The position numbers were made by a program, and so were the translations under genes. The notes below the pieces were generated by a model. That model saw only the letters and a program-made list of their open reading frames with translations, was not told the DNA's origin and did not search any database. From Caulobacteraceae bacterium (lineage in GTDB: Bacteria; Pseudomonadota; Alphaproteobacteria; Caulobacterales; Caulobacteraceae), in the NCBI GenBank assembly GCA_947447115.1, contig CANFKD010000007.1:1-38756 (forward strand): DNA of 38,756 nucleotides, written 5' to 3'. Positions 10,327 to 19,689 of this stretch are shown here, one piece after another; the first letter of the stretch is position 1, and every line of letters begins with the position of its first letter.

Positions 10327-11391
10327 ATGCCTGTCGGCACCATTCGCACCTTCTCCTTTACCGTTCGCGACTATACCGATCTTCGGATCGCTGTGAGCAA
10401 CGTCCAAAAACTGCCCTTTGTTGCCTGCGCAACCGAACTCGAGCGGTCGATGATTGGCACGATGGTCTCTGAGCTTGGCTCCAACATCATCAAATATGCG
10501 ACCTACGGCACCATTATTGCCAGCCTTTATGACGAAGCCGGATGTCAAGGCGTTGAAATCTTAGCGAAAGATGATGGACCGGGAATAAAGAACCTAGACC
10601 TTGCGCTGCGCGATAACTTCTCCACCGGCCAGACCCTCGGCTTAGGTTTGCCGGGTGTAAAACGGATGGCCGATCGGTTTTCTATTCGGTCCACGCCGAC
10701 GGCCGGAACCGTTGTCAACGCAATCAAGATCTTCAAGACCACAGAAGCGCGATCAAAAATCACCCCAGAGGAACCTCGGTTCTTTGACGCTCTCTCCCTG
10801 CCCTTTACACAACGCTGCGAGATTGGTTCCCATCACCGCCCGATGGTTGGCCAGATCAACAGCGGAGACCGCGTTGTTATCGCAAACTCCGATAACCAAA
10901 CTCTGATCGTTATCATTGACGTTACAGGCCACGGAGATCGTGCCCATGCCAGCGCCAAAGCCATTCAAGCCGTAATCGAATCCAACAGCACCTTGCCGCC
11001 AATGCCGCTCATGACCCTGCTTCACACGACGCTGCAGGGTACAGCTGGAGCTGCCATCGGAATCCTGAAAATAGATAAACACTCCAACAGCTTTAGTTAT
11101 TTGGCGGTAGGAAACACCGGCGCAAGTCGGATCAAAGGGAAAAAATGGCACGGCATTTCAAAGGACGGAGTCCTTGGCCTACGCCTACCGACCCTGCGTG
11201 AGCAGACTGAATTCCTTGAGCCCGGCGATGTGATCTGTCTTTGGACTGACGGCTTACCAGAAACGTCGACACCTCAGTTCCTTCAACGCCACATCCACGA
11301 AGCCGCCCAGCCCCTTGCCCATCGCCTGATAACGACCTTGGGGCGGGACCATGATGATGCGGGATGTGCCATTTTGAAGTGGTTCGCCTAA
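10327..11391 (+). CDS. RsbT-RsbX fusion: N-terminal GHKL switch kinase + C-terminal PP2C/SpoIIE-type phosphatase
   Basis: N-half: SELGSN (N-box), DDGPGI (G1), [14 protein letters not shown] (G2). C-half: GDRVVIAN..., [33 protein letters not shown]. Single uninterrupted 354-aa frame. Confidence 0.87.
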   Translation: MPVGTIRTFSFTVRDYTDLRIAVSNVQKLPFVACATELERSMIGTMVSELGSNIIKYATYGTIIASLYDEAGCQGVEILAKDDGPGIKNLDLALRDNFSTGQTLGLGLPGVKRMADRFSIRSTPTAGTVVNAIKIFKTTEARSKITPEEPRFFDALSLPFTQRCEIGSHHRPMVGQINSGDRVVIANSDNQTLIVIIDVTGHGDRAHASAKAIQAVIESNSTLPPMPLMTLLHTTLQGTAGAAIGILKIDKHSNSFSYLAVGNTGASRIKGKKWHGISKDGVLGLRLPTLREQTEFLEPGDVICLWTDGLPETSTPQFLQRHIHEAAQPLAHRLITTLGRDHDDAGCAILKWFA

Positions 11392-14066
11392 TGCAGCTTG
11401 CCAACCTAAAGATCAGTAATCCGGACACGGTCTATTCCGGCCGTCGCAAAATTTATGATTTCGCGATGGCACTGAGTAAGGACGCCGTGCTTTCGGCCCA
11501 GATTGCTGGAGAATTTTCCGAACTCGCCAAACTCTTGGCAAATTATGGCGATCGAGCCCGTGCCAGCATCTCGCTGAACATCCGTAGGGGCCACCCCCTG
11601 ATCGAAATCGAATATTACGTCAAAAATGCCGACGAGGACACCAACCCTGCTCCACGCGCTCAACCCGCCAAGCAACCCTACCGAGCCGTGCGGGAATATC
11701 CGGTTCCGGTAGTGGCCCCGACCGAGAGTCAAATCGAGCGGTTTCGATCCATACTCACAGAAAAGACCCGCGAAGAACTCTTCCGCGACATTCATGAGAT
11801 CAACGACGAACTGCGCGACGCGACGGCCGAGGCGGTGTCCGCCGCCCAAATGAAGGCCGACTTCTTGGCCAATATGAGCCACGAAATTCGCACGCCAATG
11901 AATGCGATCGTGGGCATGACCCATCTGGCGCTCAGTACGGACCTATCGCAAAAGCAGCGGGGCTATATCGAGCGGATCCAACAGTCCTCGCAGCATCTGA
12001 TGATGCTCATTGAAGACATTTTGGACTTTTCTAAAATTGAATCTGGGAAAATGACTATCGAAGAGGTTGAGTTCCAGATTGAAAATATCATTCACAACCT
12101 GATCACCATCAACGCCGAGAACCTCGAGCGCAAGAACATCGAATTCACGTTCAAGATCGATCCGAACGTGCCGAAAAATCTTAGGGGCGACCCCTTCAGG
12201 CTCAGCCAAATCCTGATCAACTTCGTGAGCAATGCGATCAAGTTCAGCGACCAGGGCGAGGTCGGTGTCCTTGTCGAACTGGAAGATGAGGGACCCGACG
12301 ACATCCTGCTGAAGTTCACCGTCAGAGACACCGGCATTGGCATTAGCCCAGAGCAGCAAAAGAAGCTGTTCCAAAGCTTCCAACAGGCCGACACCTCCAC
12401 CACCCGTAAATATGGCGGCACGGGTCTGGGTCTGGCGATCAGTAAGAGCCTCGCCGAGTTGATGGGGGGCAAGGTGGGCCTGTCCAGTCAACTGGGAAAG
12501 GGCTCGAAGTTCTGGTTCAGCGCGAGATTGAAGCACAGTCAGGAAATCCAGCAATCGGCCGTTCAACTGGATCTTTCGACGATCAAGGCCTTTGTGGTCG
12601 ACGACCACGACCGTGCCCGTCAGATCATGGTCGAGATCCTGACCGCGATGGGCGTGACCTGTGTTCCATTAACCTCCGGCTTTGCCTGCTTGTCCGAACT
12701 GCAAGCCGCCATCAATGCGCATGATGAGCCCGACATTGTCTTCATCGACTGGAAGATGCCCGGCCTCGACGGCATGGAAACGGCCAAAGCCATTCGCAAA
12801 ATGACCTTTGCGGTCCCGCCAAAACTGGTTTTGGCTACGGCGCTTGGCCGGGAAGATATTCGAAATAACGAAGGCCACCTGCTGTTCGACGATGCGATCG
12901 TTAAGCCCGTTCATGGCTCGAACCTCTTAGATACCCTGGCCAATACCCTCTTCGCGAACCCCAGACCCAAAAAGGCCAAGGGGCGAAAGTCCAAATCGGA
13001 CAAGAGTTCGAAGCTATCAGAGGCCGAGATCAAGGCCTTCACCAAGCGCTTCAAACATGCCCGCATTCTGTTGGTCGAAGATAATGAGATCAATCGCGAC
13101 GTTGCGGTCGGGCTATTCCAAGAGCGCAACATAGCCATCGAACTGGCAGAAAATGGGCTAGAGGCTCTGTTTAGGGTCAAGGCAGAGCCGTGGGACCTCG
13201 TGTTCATGGATATGCACATGCCGATCATGGATGGTCTCGAAGCCACCCTTGAGATCCGAAAACTGCCGGAACTGGCCAATCTGCCCATCGTGGCCCTCAC
13301 CGCAAACGCCATGGCCAAGGACCGGGAACGGTGCGCCGAGGTCGGCATGAACGACTATGTGACCAAACCCATCAATCCCAATGAGCTTTGGCGGGTGTTG
13401 GAACAATGGGTCACGCCCAATGTTACGGACGTTGAGCTGGCCGAAGCGCCATCGGAGCAGGTCTTGGCAATCGAAGCCCCCACCTTGCCGACCGTTGAAG
13501 GGATCGATCGGGTTAAGGCGCTGCAAAATACCAACGGCAATGAGAAACTGGCGCTCTCCATCCTCACCAAGTTTGCAGACCGTAGCGCGCGGTTCTCCGC
13601 GGAATATGACGCGGCCCATAGCGCCGAGACCTCCAAGGACAGGGAACGGATTGCCCATAGCCTGAAGGGCACGGCGGGCAGCGTCGGGGCGGATCACATC
13701 GCGACCATGGCCGGTGAACTCGAGAGCATGATTAGTCAGGGCAATGACAGCGCCCTGATCGAACAACAGTACCAGACCCTCTGCTTGGCCCTCGGCTCGC
13801 TGCTGAGCCATCTGAGCATAGCGCTCGGGACAGCCAACGAAACCGTTGCGGCTCCCGTAGACCTCCCCTCTGATTTTGATGTCCAAATCGACCAGATGAC
13901 CCGGCTCCTTAAATCCGACGACATCGGGTCAAATCGCCTGTTCAAGGACTTTGAACCGCACTTCAAAACCCTCTTGGGCGAGAAATTCGAGGAATTTTCG
14001 AACAATATCAATGACTATGACTATCCCGCAGCTTACACCATCTTGAAGACCATAGGCCGAGCATGA
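11391..14066 (+). CDS. Hybrid histidine kinase (HisKA-HATPase-REC-REC-Hpt) with RsbT-like N-terminal segment
   Basis: ATG 11391 overlaps the upstream TAA (taATG). [24 protein letters not shown] (H-box), NFVSNAIKF (N-box), [17 protein letters not shown]1 [15 protein letters not shown]2 [13 protein letters not shown]; Hpt [13 protein letters not shown]. Confidence 0.93.
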   Translation: MQLANLKISNPDTVYSGRRKIYDFAMALSKDAVLSAQIAGEFSELAKLLANYGDRARASISLNIRRGHPLIEIEYYVKNADEDTNPAPRAQPAKQPYRAVREYPVPVVAPTESQIERFRSILTEKTREELFRDIHEINDELRDATAEAVSAAQMKADFLANMSHEIRTPMNAIVGMTHLALSTDLSQKQRGYIERIQQSSQHLMMLIEDILDFSKIESGKMTIEEVEFQIENIIHNLITINAENLERKNIEFTFKIDPNVPKNLRGDPFRLSQILINFVSNAIKFSDQGEVGVLVELEDEGPDDILLKFTVRDTGIGISPEQQKKLFQSFQQADTSTTRKYGGTGLGLAISKSLAELMGGKVGLSSQLGKGSKFWFSARLKHSQEIQQSAVQLDLSTIKAFVVDDHDRARQIMVEILTAMGVTCVPLTSGFACLSELQAAINAHDEPDIVFIDWKMPGLDGMETAKAIRKMTFAVPPKLVLATALGREDIRNNEGHLLFDDAIVKPVHGSNLLDTLANTLFANPRPKKAKGRKSKSDKSSKLSEAEIKAFTKRFKHARILLVEDNEINRDVAVGLFQERNIAIELAENGLEALFRVKAEPWDLVFMDMHMPIMDGLEATLEIRKLPELANLPIVALTANAMAKDRERCAEVGMNDYVTKPINPNELWRVLEQWVTPNVTDVELAEAPSEQVLAIEAPTLPTVEGIDRVKALQNTNGNEKLALSILTKFADRSARFSAEYDAAHSAETSKDRERIAHSLKGTAGSVGADHIATMAGELESMISQGNDSALIEQQYQTLCLALGSLLSHLSIALGTANETVAAPVDLPSDFDVQIDQMTRLLKSDDIGSNRLFKDFEPHFKTLLGEKFEEFSNNINDYDYPAAYTILKTIGRA

Positions 14067-15160
14067 TCACGTCCAATTCGCAACAGAGCACCATTCTCTG
14101 CGTCGACGATTCCCCCGAAAACCTCGAACTGCTCGGCGAGCTGCTCGGCAAGGACCACAAGATCAAGGTCGCGCCAAGCGGCCAACGGGCCTTGAAAATT
14201 CTGGAAGGCGACCCCCTCCCCGACCTGATCCTGCTCGACGTCATGATGCCAGGGCTCAGCGGCTGGGAGGTCTGCGAGACCATAAAAAACAGTTCGCGGC
14301 TCAAACATATCCCGGTGATCTTCTTGACGGCCAAGACCGACAAGATGGACGAGCAGGAAGGCCTCGAACGCGGCGCGGTCGACTATATCACCAAGCCCAT
14401 AAGCCCACCGATCCTGATGGTCCGGGTCGCCACCCACATCAAGCTCAAGTTGGCGAGCGACTTCTTACGGGACAACAATACCTTCCTCAGCCAAGAGGTT
14501 GCCCGTCGCACCGAGGAAGCCACCCGCCTTCAGGACGTGACCATCTCGGCCATGGCATCCTTGGCCGAGACCCGCGATAATGAGACCGGCAACCACATTC
14601 GCCGCACCCAGCTCTATGTCGGTGCTCTGGCCGAACACCTCAGGCGCCACCCCCGCTTTTCGGCCTATTTGACGGAAAACCAGATCCACACCCTCGTTCA
14701 ATCGGCCCCCCTTCACGATATTGGCAAGGTCGGCATACCCGATGCCATCCTGCTCAAGCCAGGCAAGCTGACTGTCGAAGAGTTCGAGATCATGAAGACC
14801 CACACCACCATTGGCTATAATGCCTTGGTGCAGGCCGAAGCCCTTCTACCCGCCCAAAACTCGTTCCTTCAATGCGCCAAGGAAATTGCCCTGTCGCACC
14901 AAGAAAAATGGGACGGCTCTGGCTACCCACAGGGCCTAAAGGGCGATGACATCCCCATTTCCGCCCGCCTCATGGCTGTCGCAGACGTCTATGATGCCCT
15001 GATCAGTCGGCGCTATTACAAGGACGGCATGGCACACGAGGTGGCGGTCGACATCATCACCAAGGGCGCCGGTCAGCATTTTGACCCAGACATCGCCGCC
15101 GCCTTCCTCGAAATCCTGCCAAAGATCAAACAGATCGCGGACAGCTTGGCGGACAACTAG
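14063..15160 (+). CDS. Response regulator with HD-GYP domain (predicted c-di-GMP phosphodiesterase, RpfG-like)
   Basis: [14 protein letters not shown]...[44 protein letters not shown] and [21 protein letters not shown] overlap with the kinase gene. Confidence 0.94.
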   Translation: MITSNSQQSTILCVDDSPENLELLGELLGKDHKIKVAPSGQRALKILEGDPLPDLILLDVMMPGLSGWEVCETIKNSSRLKHIPVIFLTAKTDKMDEQEGLERGAVDYITKPISPPILMVRVATHIKLKLASDFLRDNNTFLSQEVARRTEEATRLQDVTISAMASLAETRDNETGNHIRRTQLYVGALAEHLRRHPRFSAYLTENQIHTLVQSAPLHDIGKVGIPDAILLKPGKLTVEEFEIMKTHTTIGYNALVQAEALLPAQNSFLQCAKEIALSHQEKWDGSGYPQGLKGDDIPISARLMAVADVYDALISRRYYKDGMAHEVAVDIITKGAGQHFDPDIAAAFLEILPKIKQIADSLADN

Positions 15161-15168
15161 TCCGCTTT

Positions 15169-15963
15169 TCAGCGGCCTGTGAAATTGGGTTTACGCTTTT
15201 CAAAGAAGGCCTTACGGGCTTCTTTTCCATCATCACTTCCAAAGGCCATGCGGATATTGGTCAGCTCATAGCGAAGCTGCTGCTCCAGATCTAAGGTCTC
15301 GAGCGACTTGGTCATGCCGCGCTTGAGCAGGCGCAGGGTGATGGGCGACCATTGGCACAGTTCTTCGCAATATTCCGCGAGGCGCTCGGTAAACCGGTCC
15401 GCGTCTACCGCCTCACCGGCCATGCCGAGGGCAACCGCCTCGTCCCCCACGACCGTTCGGTTCTCCATCATAAACCGCAGGGCGGGCTCATAGCCCATGG
15501 CCTGAGGCAGGGTGATGGTCAGGCCTGCATCGGGTGAGCCGCCAATGCGCGTATAGCCCGCCATCAACCGGGCGCTACGGCTGATCAAACGAACATCGGT
15601 GGCCATGGCGAGGCCCAAACCCGCCCCAACCGCCACACCATTGATGCCGCCAACAATAGGCTTATCGCAGCGCTTGCGCATCGACAGCAGAAACTGGCCC
15701 ACCCAGTGGATATCGTCCAACTGCGCCGACTGAGCCGTCAGGGGCGAAAATTTCTCCGGCGCTGAAAGGTCTAGGCCCGCGCAGAAGGAGTCGCCGCTCC
15801 CGGTCAAGGCAATAACCCAGACATTATCATCGCGCGCCGCCTCTTCGATGGCCTCAACCACGCCCCAAGCCAATTGATCGCTGAGGGCATTCTTCTTTTC
15901 AGGGCGGTTCAGAAGGATGGTGCGGACATGGCCCGCATCGGTGATTTTGACGTCAGTGGTCAT
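15169..15963 (-). CDS. Enoyl-CoA hydratase/isomerase family protein (crotonase)
   Basis: LNRPEKKNALSDQL; SFCAGLDLS; GGINGVAVGAGLGLAMATDVRL. Confidence 0.92.
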   Translation of the reverse strand: MTTDVKITDAGHVRTILLNRPEKKNALSDQLAWGVVEAIEEAARDDNVWVIALTGSGDSFCAGLDLSAPEKFSPLTAQSAQLDDIHWVGQFLLSMRKRCDKPIVGGINGVAVGAGLGLAMATDVRLISRSARLMAGYTRIGGSPDAGLTITLPQAMGYEPALRFMMENRTVVGDEAVALGMAGEAVDADRFTERLAEYCEELCQWSPITLRLLKRGMTKSLETLDLEQQLRYELTNIRMAFGSDDGKEARKAFFEKRKPNFTGR

Positions 15964-16116
15964 GGTGTTCGCCCTAATGAACTTGCAGTTTTAGGCTTAG
16001 AAAAGCTGAGGATCTTGTCAATAACTTATATGGCCCCTCGACAGATCCCCTTAGACCGGACAGCCTGAAGGCATTATCGGCGCTAAAAGCCGAGCGCATT
16101 AGGGAAGATAACGCCG

Positions 16117-17421
16117 ATGGCCACAGCCACGCCCGCACGCGGTGCCTATATCCAGTCTATTTCGATTGTCGGCGGCCTGTTCTTCATCATCGGCCTGTTC
16201 ACTTGGCTCAATGGACCGCTCATTACCTTTGTGCGGTTAGCTTTCGACCTCGACGATGTGAACTCATTTTTGATCCTGATGGTCTTCTATCTGTCCTATT
16301 TCTTCTTTGCCCTGCCCGCCTCAGCCATCCATCGTCGTCTGGGCCTAAAGAAGGGCCTATCCGCAGGCCTGATCCTGATGGCACTCGGTGCGGCCGCTTT
16401 TGCCGAATTCGCCACGCGGCGTTGGTATCCCGGCGCGCTGACGGGTCTCTTCACCCTCGGCGGGGGCTTGGCGCTGCTCCAGACGGCCATCAATCCCTAT
16501 GTCAGCATCCTTGGCCCCATTGAGAGCGGAGCCCAACGCATCGCCCTGATGGGCATCTGCAACAAACTGGCAGGCGTCCTCGCTCCGATCCTGATTGGCC
16601 TGTTTGTCCTGCACGATGTGGATCGCCTCACTGTGCAGCTTCACAGCGCCACAGGGCCCGCCCGCGAGCAGCTACTCAACAGTTTCGCAGCCAACATCCA
16701 TGCGCCCTATCTATTCGCCTCAGGCCTCTTGATCGCCGTGGCGCTGCTGGCACTGATCTCTCCCCTCCCCGACATCCATCCCGCGGAGGCCAATCCCACA
16801 GCCTCTGACGCGCCAGATGACACTGAAGGTCTTGGATTTGCCCAAGCGCGCCATCTCTGGCTCGGCGTCTTTTGCCTTTTTGTCTATGTCGGTGTCGAGG
16901 TTCTGGCAGGAGACGCCATCGGCACCTATGGCCGCGGCTTTGGTCTTCCCTTAGAGCAGACCAAATTCATGACCTCTTGGACCCTTGCGGCCATGCTGGT
17001 GGGCTATGGCCTTGGCCTTGTCTTTACGCCGCGGTTCATCTCGCAGCAGGCCTATCTGCGACTTTCGGCGCTGCTGGGCCTGGCCTTGGCGGTCGGCGCA
17101 GCCTTGACCAAGGGCTATGTCTCGGTCGGGTTCGTCGCAGCCTTAGGTCTTGCCAATGCCATGGTCTGGCCAGCCGTCTTCCCGCTGGCGGTTCGCGGGC
17201 TTGGTCGCCTGACCGAAACCGGGTCAGCGTTCCTGATCATGGGCATAGCGGGCGGGGCCATTATTCCTCAAGCCTTTGCCCTGCTTAAACAACATTACGA
17301 CTTTCAACTGGTCTTCGCGGCCCTGACCATCCCCTGCTATCTGGTCATCTTCCACTATGGCTGGCGCGGTCATCTGACCCTATCGGAGCGGACCCAAGCC
17401 AAGACGGTGACCCATGACTAG
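16117..17421 (+). CDS. MFS sugar transporter, FucP/NagP-like
   Basis: GGLFFIIGLFTWLNGPLI...RLAFDLDDVNSFLILMVFYLSYFFFALPAS; multiple TM helices; overlaps the GH20 start. Confidence 0.88.
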   Translation: MATATPARGAYIQSISIVGGLFFIIGLFTWLNGPLITFVRLAFDLDDVNSFLILMVFYLSYFFFALPASAIHRRLGLKKGLSAGLILMALGAAAFAEFATRRWYPGALTGLFTLGGGLALLQTAINPYVSILGPIESGAQRIALMGICNKLAGVLAPILIGLFVLHDVDRLTVQLHSATGPAREQLLNSFAANIHAPYLFASGLLIAVALLALISPLPDIHPAEANPTASDAPDDTEGLGFAQARHLWLGVFCLFVYVGVEVLAGDAIGTYGRGFGLPLEQTKFMTSWTLAAMLVGYGLGLVFTPRFISQQAYLRLSALLGLALAVGAALTKGYVSVGFVAALGLANAMVWPAVFPLAVRGLGRLTETGSAFLIMGIAGGAIIPQAFALLKQHYDFQLVFAALTIPCYLVIFHYGWRGHLTLSERTQAKTVTHD

Positions 17422-19597
17422 GTCCAACCGCAAACATCCCGCCGTATTGATGCTCTTAGCCTTGGCAGCCCTTTCCATGACCTCTCATGCCCAAGCCGCG
17501 CCGCAAGGGCCAAGCGCCTTCTTGCCGGTCCCACGCGCCAGCCAGATCACGGCCAGCTCGGACGCCTTGCCTCGCAGCTTTAAGATCGAGTGGCGCGGCC
17601 ATCGCAGCCCCCTCCTGACCCGTGCCGCCGAGCGGTTCGAACAGAGCTGGACCAGCCGCCTCAAGACGATGGCAAGCCCCGGTGCTCGCGCCGTCCTGAT
17701 CATCGAGTGCCGCTCAGACGATCCCGGGTTTCTGCATCCAATCCAAAAGGAGGCCTATAGCCTGACCCTCAAGGCTGGGCAGGTTCACCTTGTCGCCGAT
17801 GGGCCAGCAGGCGTGCTCTACGGCCTCGCAAGCCTGCGTCAGGCCGTGATTGAAGGGCCACACGGTTCTCACCTCGCGCTTGGCACGATCCAAGATGCAC
17901 CCCGATTTGTCTGGCGCGGGATCATGATCGATGTGGCGCGCCACTTTATGAGCCTGGGCAGTCTCAAGCGGCAGATCGATGCCATGGAGCATGTCAAGCT
18001 CAATGTCCTTCACCTGCATCTCAGCGACAATGAAGGCTTCCGCGTCGAAAGCCGCCTCTATCCCAAACTTCATGAGGTGGGCGCTCACGGTCAATATTAT
18101 AGCCAAGCTCAGATCCGAGAGTTGGTGACCTATGCTCGCGATCGCGGTGTTCGCATCGTGCCCGAATTTGACGTCCCCGGTCACACCCTGGCCATCTTGA
18201 ACGCCTATCCGGAACTGGCATCCGGGCCAACGGCGGGGGCGAACTATATCAGCGCCATGAACTCGGCGCTCAACCCCACGATCCCTGAGACCTACGCCTT
18301 TCTCGATGGTCTGTTCGGTGAGATGGCGGGCCTGTTTCCAGACCCCTATTTCCATGTCGGCGGCGATGAGGTCACCGGGGAACATTGGGCCAAGAACCCG
18401 CAGATCCAAGCCTTCATGGCCGCCAAGGGCCTGAAATCGAAGGTCGAGCTGGAAGGCTATTTCCACGATCAACTGGCCGCCCAACTGCGACGTCGCGGTA
18501 AGATCGTCATTGGCTGGGAAGAGATTGGACGGGTCGAAACCGGCAAGGATACGGTCATCCAAGCTTGGCGCGGATCCGGCTCAATGGCCAAGGCCACCGC
18601 CTTGGGCCATCCGGTCATCGTCTCGGCTGGCTACTATCTGGACCTTTTGGAGCCCGCCATGAGCGCCTACCGGGTCGATCCTCAAGACCCCGCCGCCAGC
18701 GGTCTGAACCCCGAACAGGCCGCTACGGTGCGTAAACATCCGATCTTTGGCCCTCGCCTCGCGGACGAAATGGTCAAGAACCCAGGCCTCAAACTGACGG
18801 AAGCCCAAAAGGCTCTGGTGCTGGGCGGAGAGGCCGCCCTCTGGTCAGAGCTGGTTACGGATGAGATCCTCGACCAAAGGCTATGGCCCCGCGCCGCCGC
18901 TGTGGCAGAGCGTCTCTGGTCCCCGGCCGAGGTGCGTGATGAGGCCGATCTCTATCGTCGCCTGTTTATCGTCCAAGAGGGATTGCAGCGTTCCGGCCTA
19001 AAGGACGAGACGAAACGGGCGGCCATGATCGCAAACCTTGCTCCCACGGGAACAGACACGGTCAGGGGCTTTCTTGATCTCGTCGCGCCGTTGCGCAACC
19101 ACGCCCATAACCATGTCTTGCGGGGCCTGTTGACCTTTAAGGCCTTCCCACCGCAGGATTTCAAAGGGCTCGCAGATATTGCGGCGGCGGACAGTCTCGA
19201 GGTCACCCGATTTGACCGCTCGGTGGATGGGCTATTGGCCGGTGATGTAACGAGCGCCCAGTCCTTGCGAGACCAGCTTCAAGCTTGGAAGGCTATAGCG
19301 TCAGGCTTCAGCGCGCTTGCCGCGTCCAACCCCGCCTTGGCAGAGGCCTCGCCGATCGCCGCGGACATTCATGACCTGTCACAGATTGGGCTTGAGGCCC
19401 TGTCCGCCATCGAGACCCAGACCCCTGCGGCTACAGACTGGACCCAGCGCGCCGAGGCGGCTTTGGCCAAGCAAGCCGCTGCTGAAAAGGCGTCAGCGAC
19501 CATCTTTGCGGGTCTGTCGTCGAAGGAGCAGCCACCAGCCGATCTCCTCATCCTCTTTGTCCCATCGTTGCAGCGTCTGGTTGAAGCCGCGCACTAA
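17414..19597 (+). CDS. Beta-N-acetylhexosaminidase, glycoside hydrolase family 20
   Basis: Signal peptide; GIMIDVARHFMSLGSLKRQIDAMEHVKLNVLHLHLSDNEGFRVESRLYPKL; VPEFDVPGHT; FHVGGDEVTGEHW (GH20 Asp-Glu pair). Confidence 0.95.
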   Translation: MTRSNRKHPAVLMLLALAALSMTSHAQAAPQGPSAFLPVPRASQITASSDALPRSFKIEWRGHRSPLLTRAAERFEQSWTSRLKTMASPGARAVLIIECRSDDPGFLHPIQKEAYSLTLKAGQVHLVADGPAGVLYGLASLRQAVIEGPHGSHLALGTIQDAPRFVWRGIMIDVARHFMSLGSLKRQIDAMEHVKLNVLHLHLSDNEGFRVESRLYPKLHEVGAHGQYYSQAQIRELVTYARDRGVRIVPEFDVPGHTLAILNAYPELASGPTAGANYISAMNSALNPTIPETYAFLDGLFGEMAGLFPDPYFHVGGDEVTGEHWAKNPQIQAFMAAKGLKSKVELEGYFHDQLAAQLRRRGKIVIGWEEIGRVETGKDTVIQAWRGSGSMAKATALGHPVIVSAGYYLDLLEPAMSAYRVDPQDPAASGLNPEQAATVRKHPIFGPRLADEMVKNPGLKLTEAQKALVLGGEAALWSELVTDEILDQRLWPRAAAVAERLWSPAEVRDEADLYRRLFIVQEGLQRSGLKDETKRAAMIANLAPTGTDTVRGFLDLVAPLRNHAHNHVLRGLLTFKAFPPQDFKGLADIAAADSLEVTRFDRSVDGLLAGDVTSAQSLRDQLQAWKAIASGFSALAASNPALAEASPIAADIHDLSQIGLEALSAIETQTPAATDWTQRAEAALAKQAAAEKASATIFAGLSSKEQPPADLLILFVPSLQRLVEAAH

Positions 19598-19689
19598 AAG
19601 GCGACAGGAGATAGATTGGCCTTGGAATTGAGGGCGCTGTCATTTTATGCTGCTCCAAAGTCGGTTTACAGGCGAACAAGGGGGATAGG

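Noticed and set aside
13158-13886. 242-aa minus-strand ORF, plus 11943-12608(-)
   Set aside because: Both antisense to the hybrid kinase, whose domain motifs are intact.
17714-18562. 282-aa minus-strand ORF
   Set aside because: Antisense to the GH20 catalytic region; no family resemblance.
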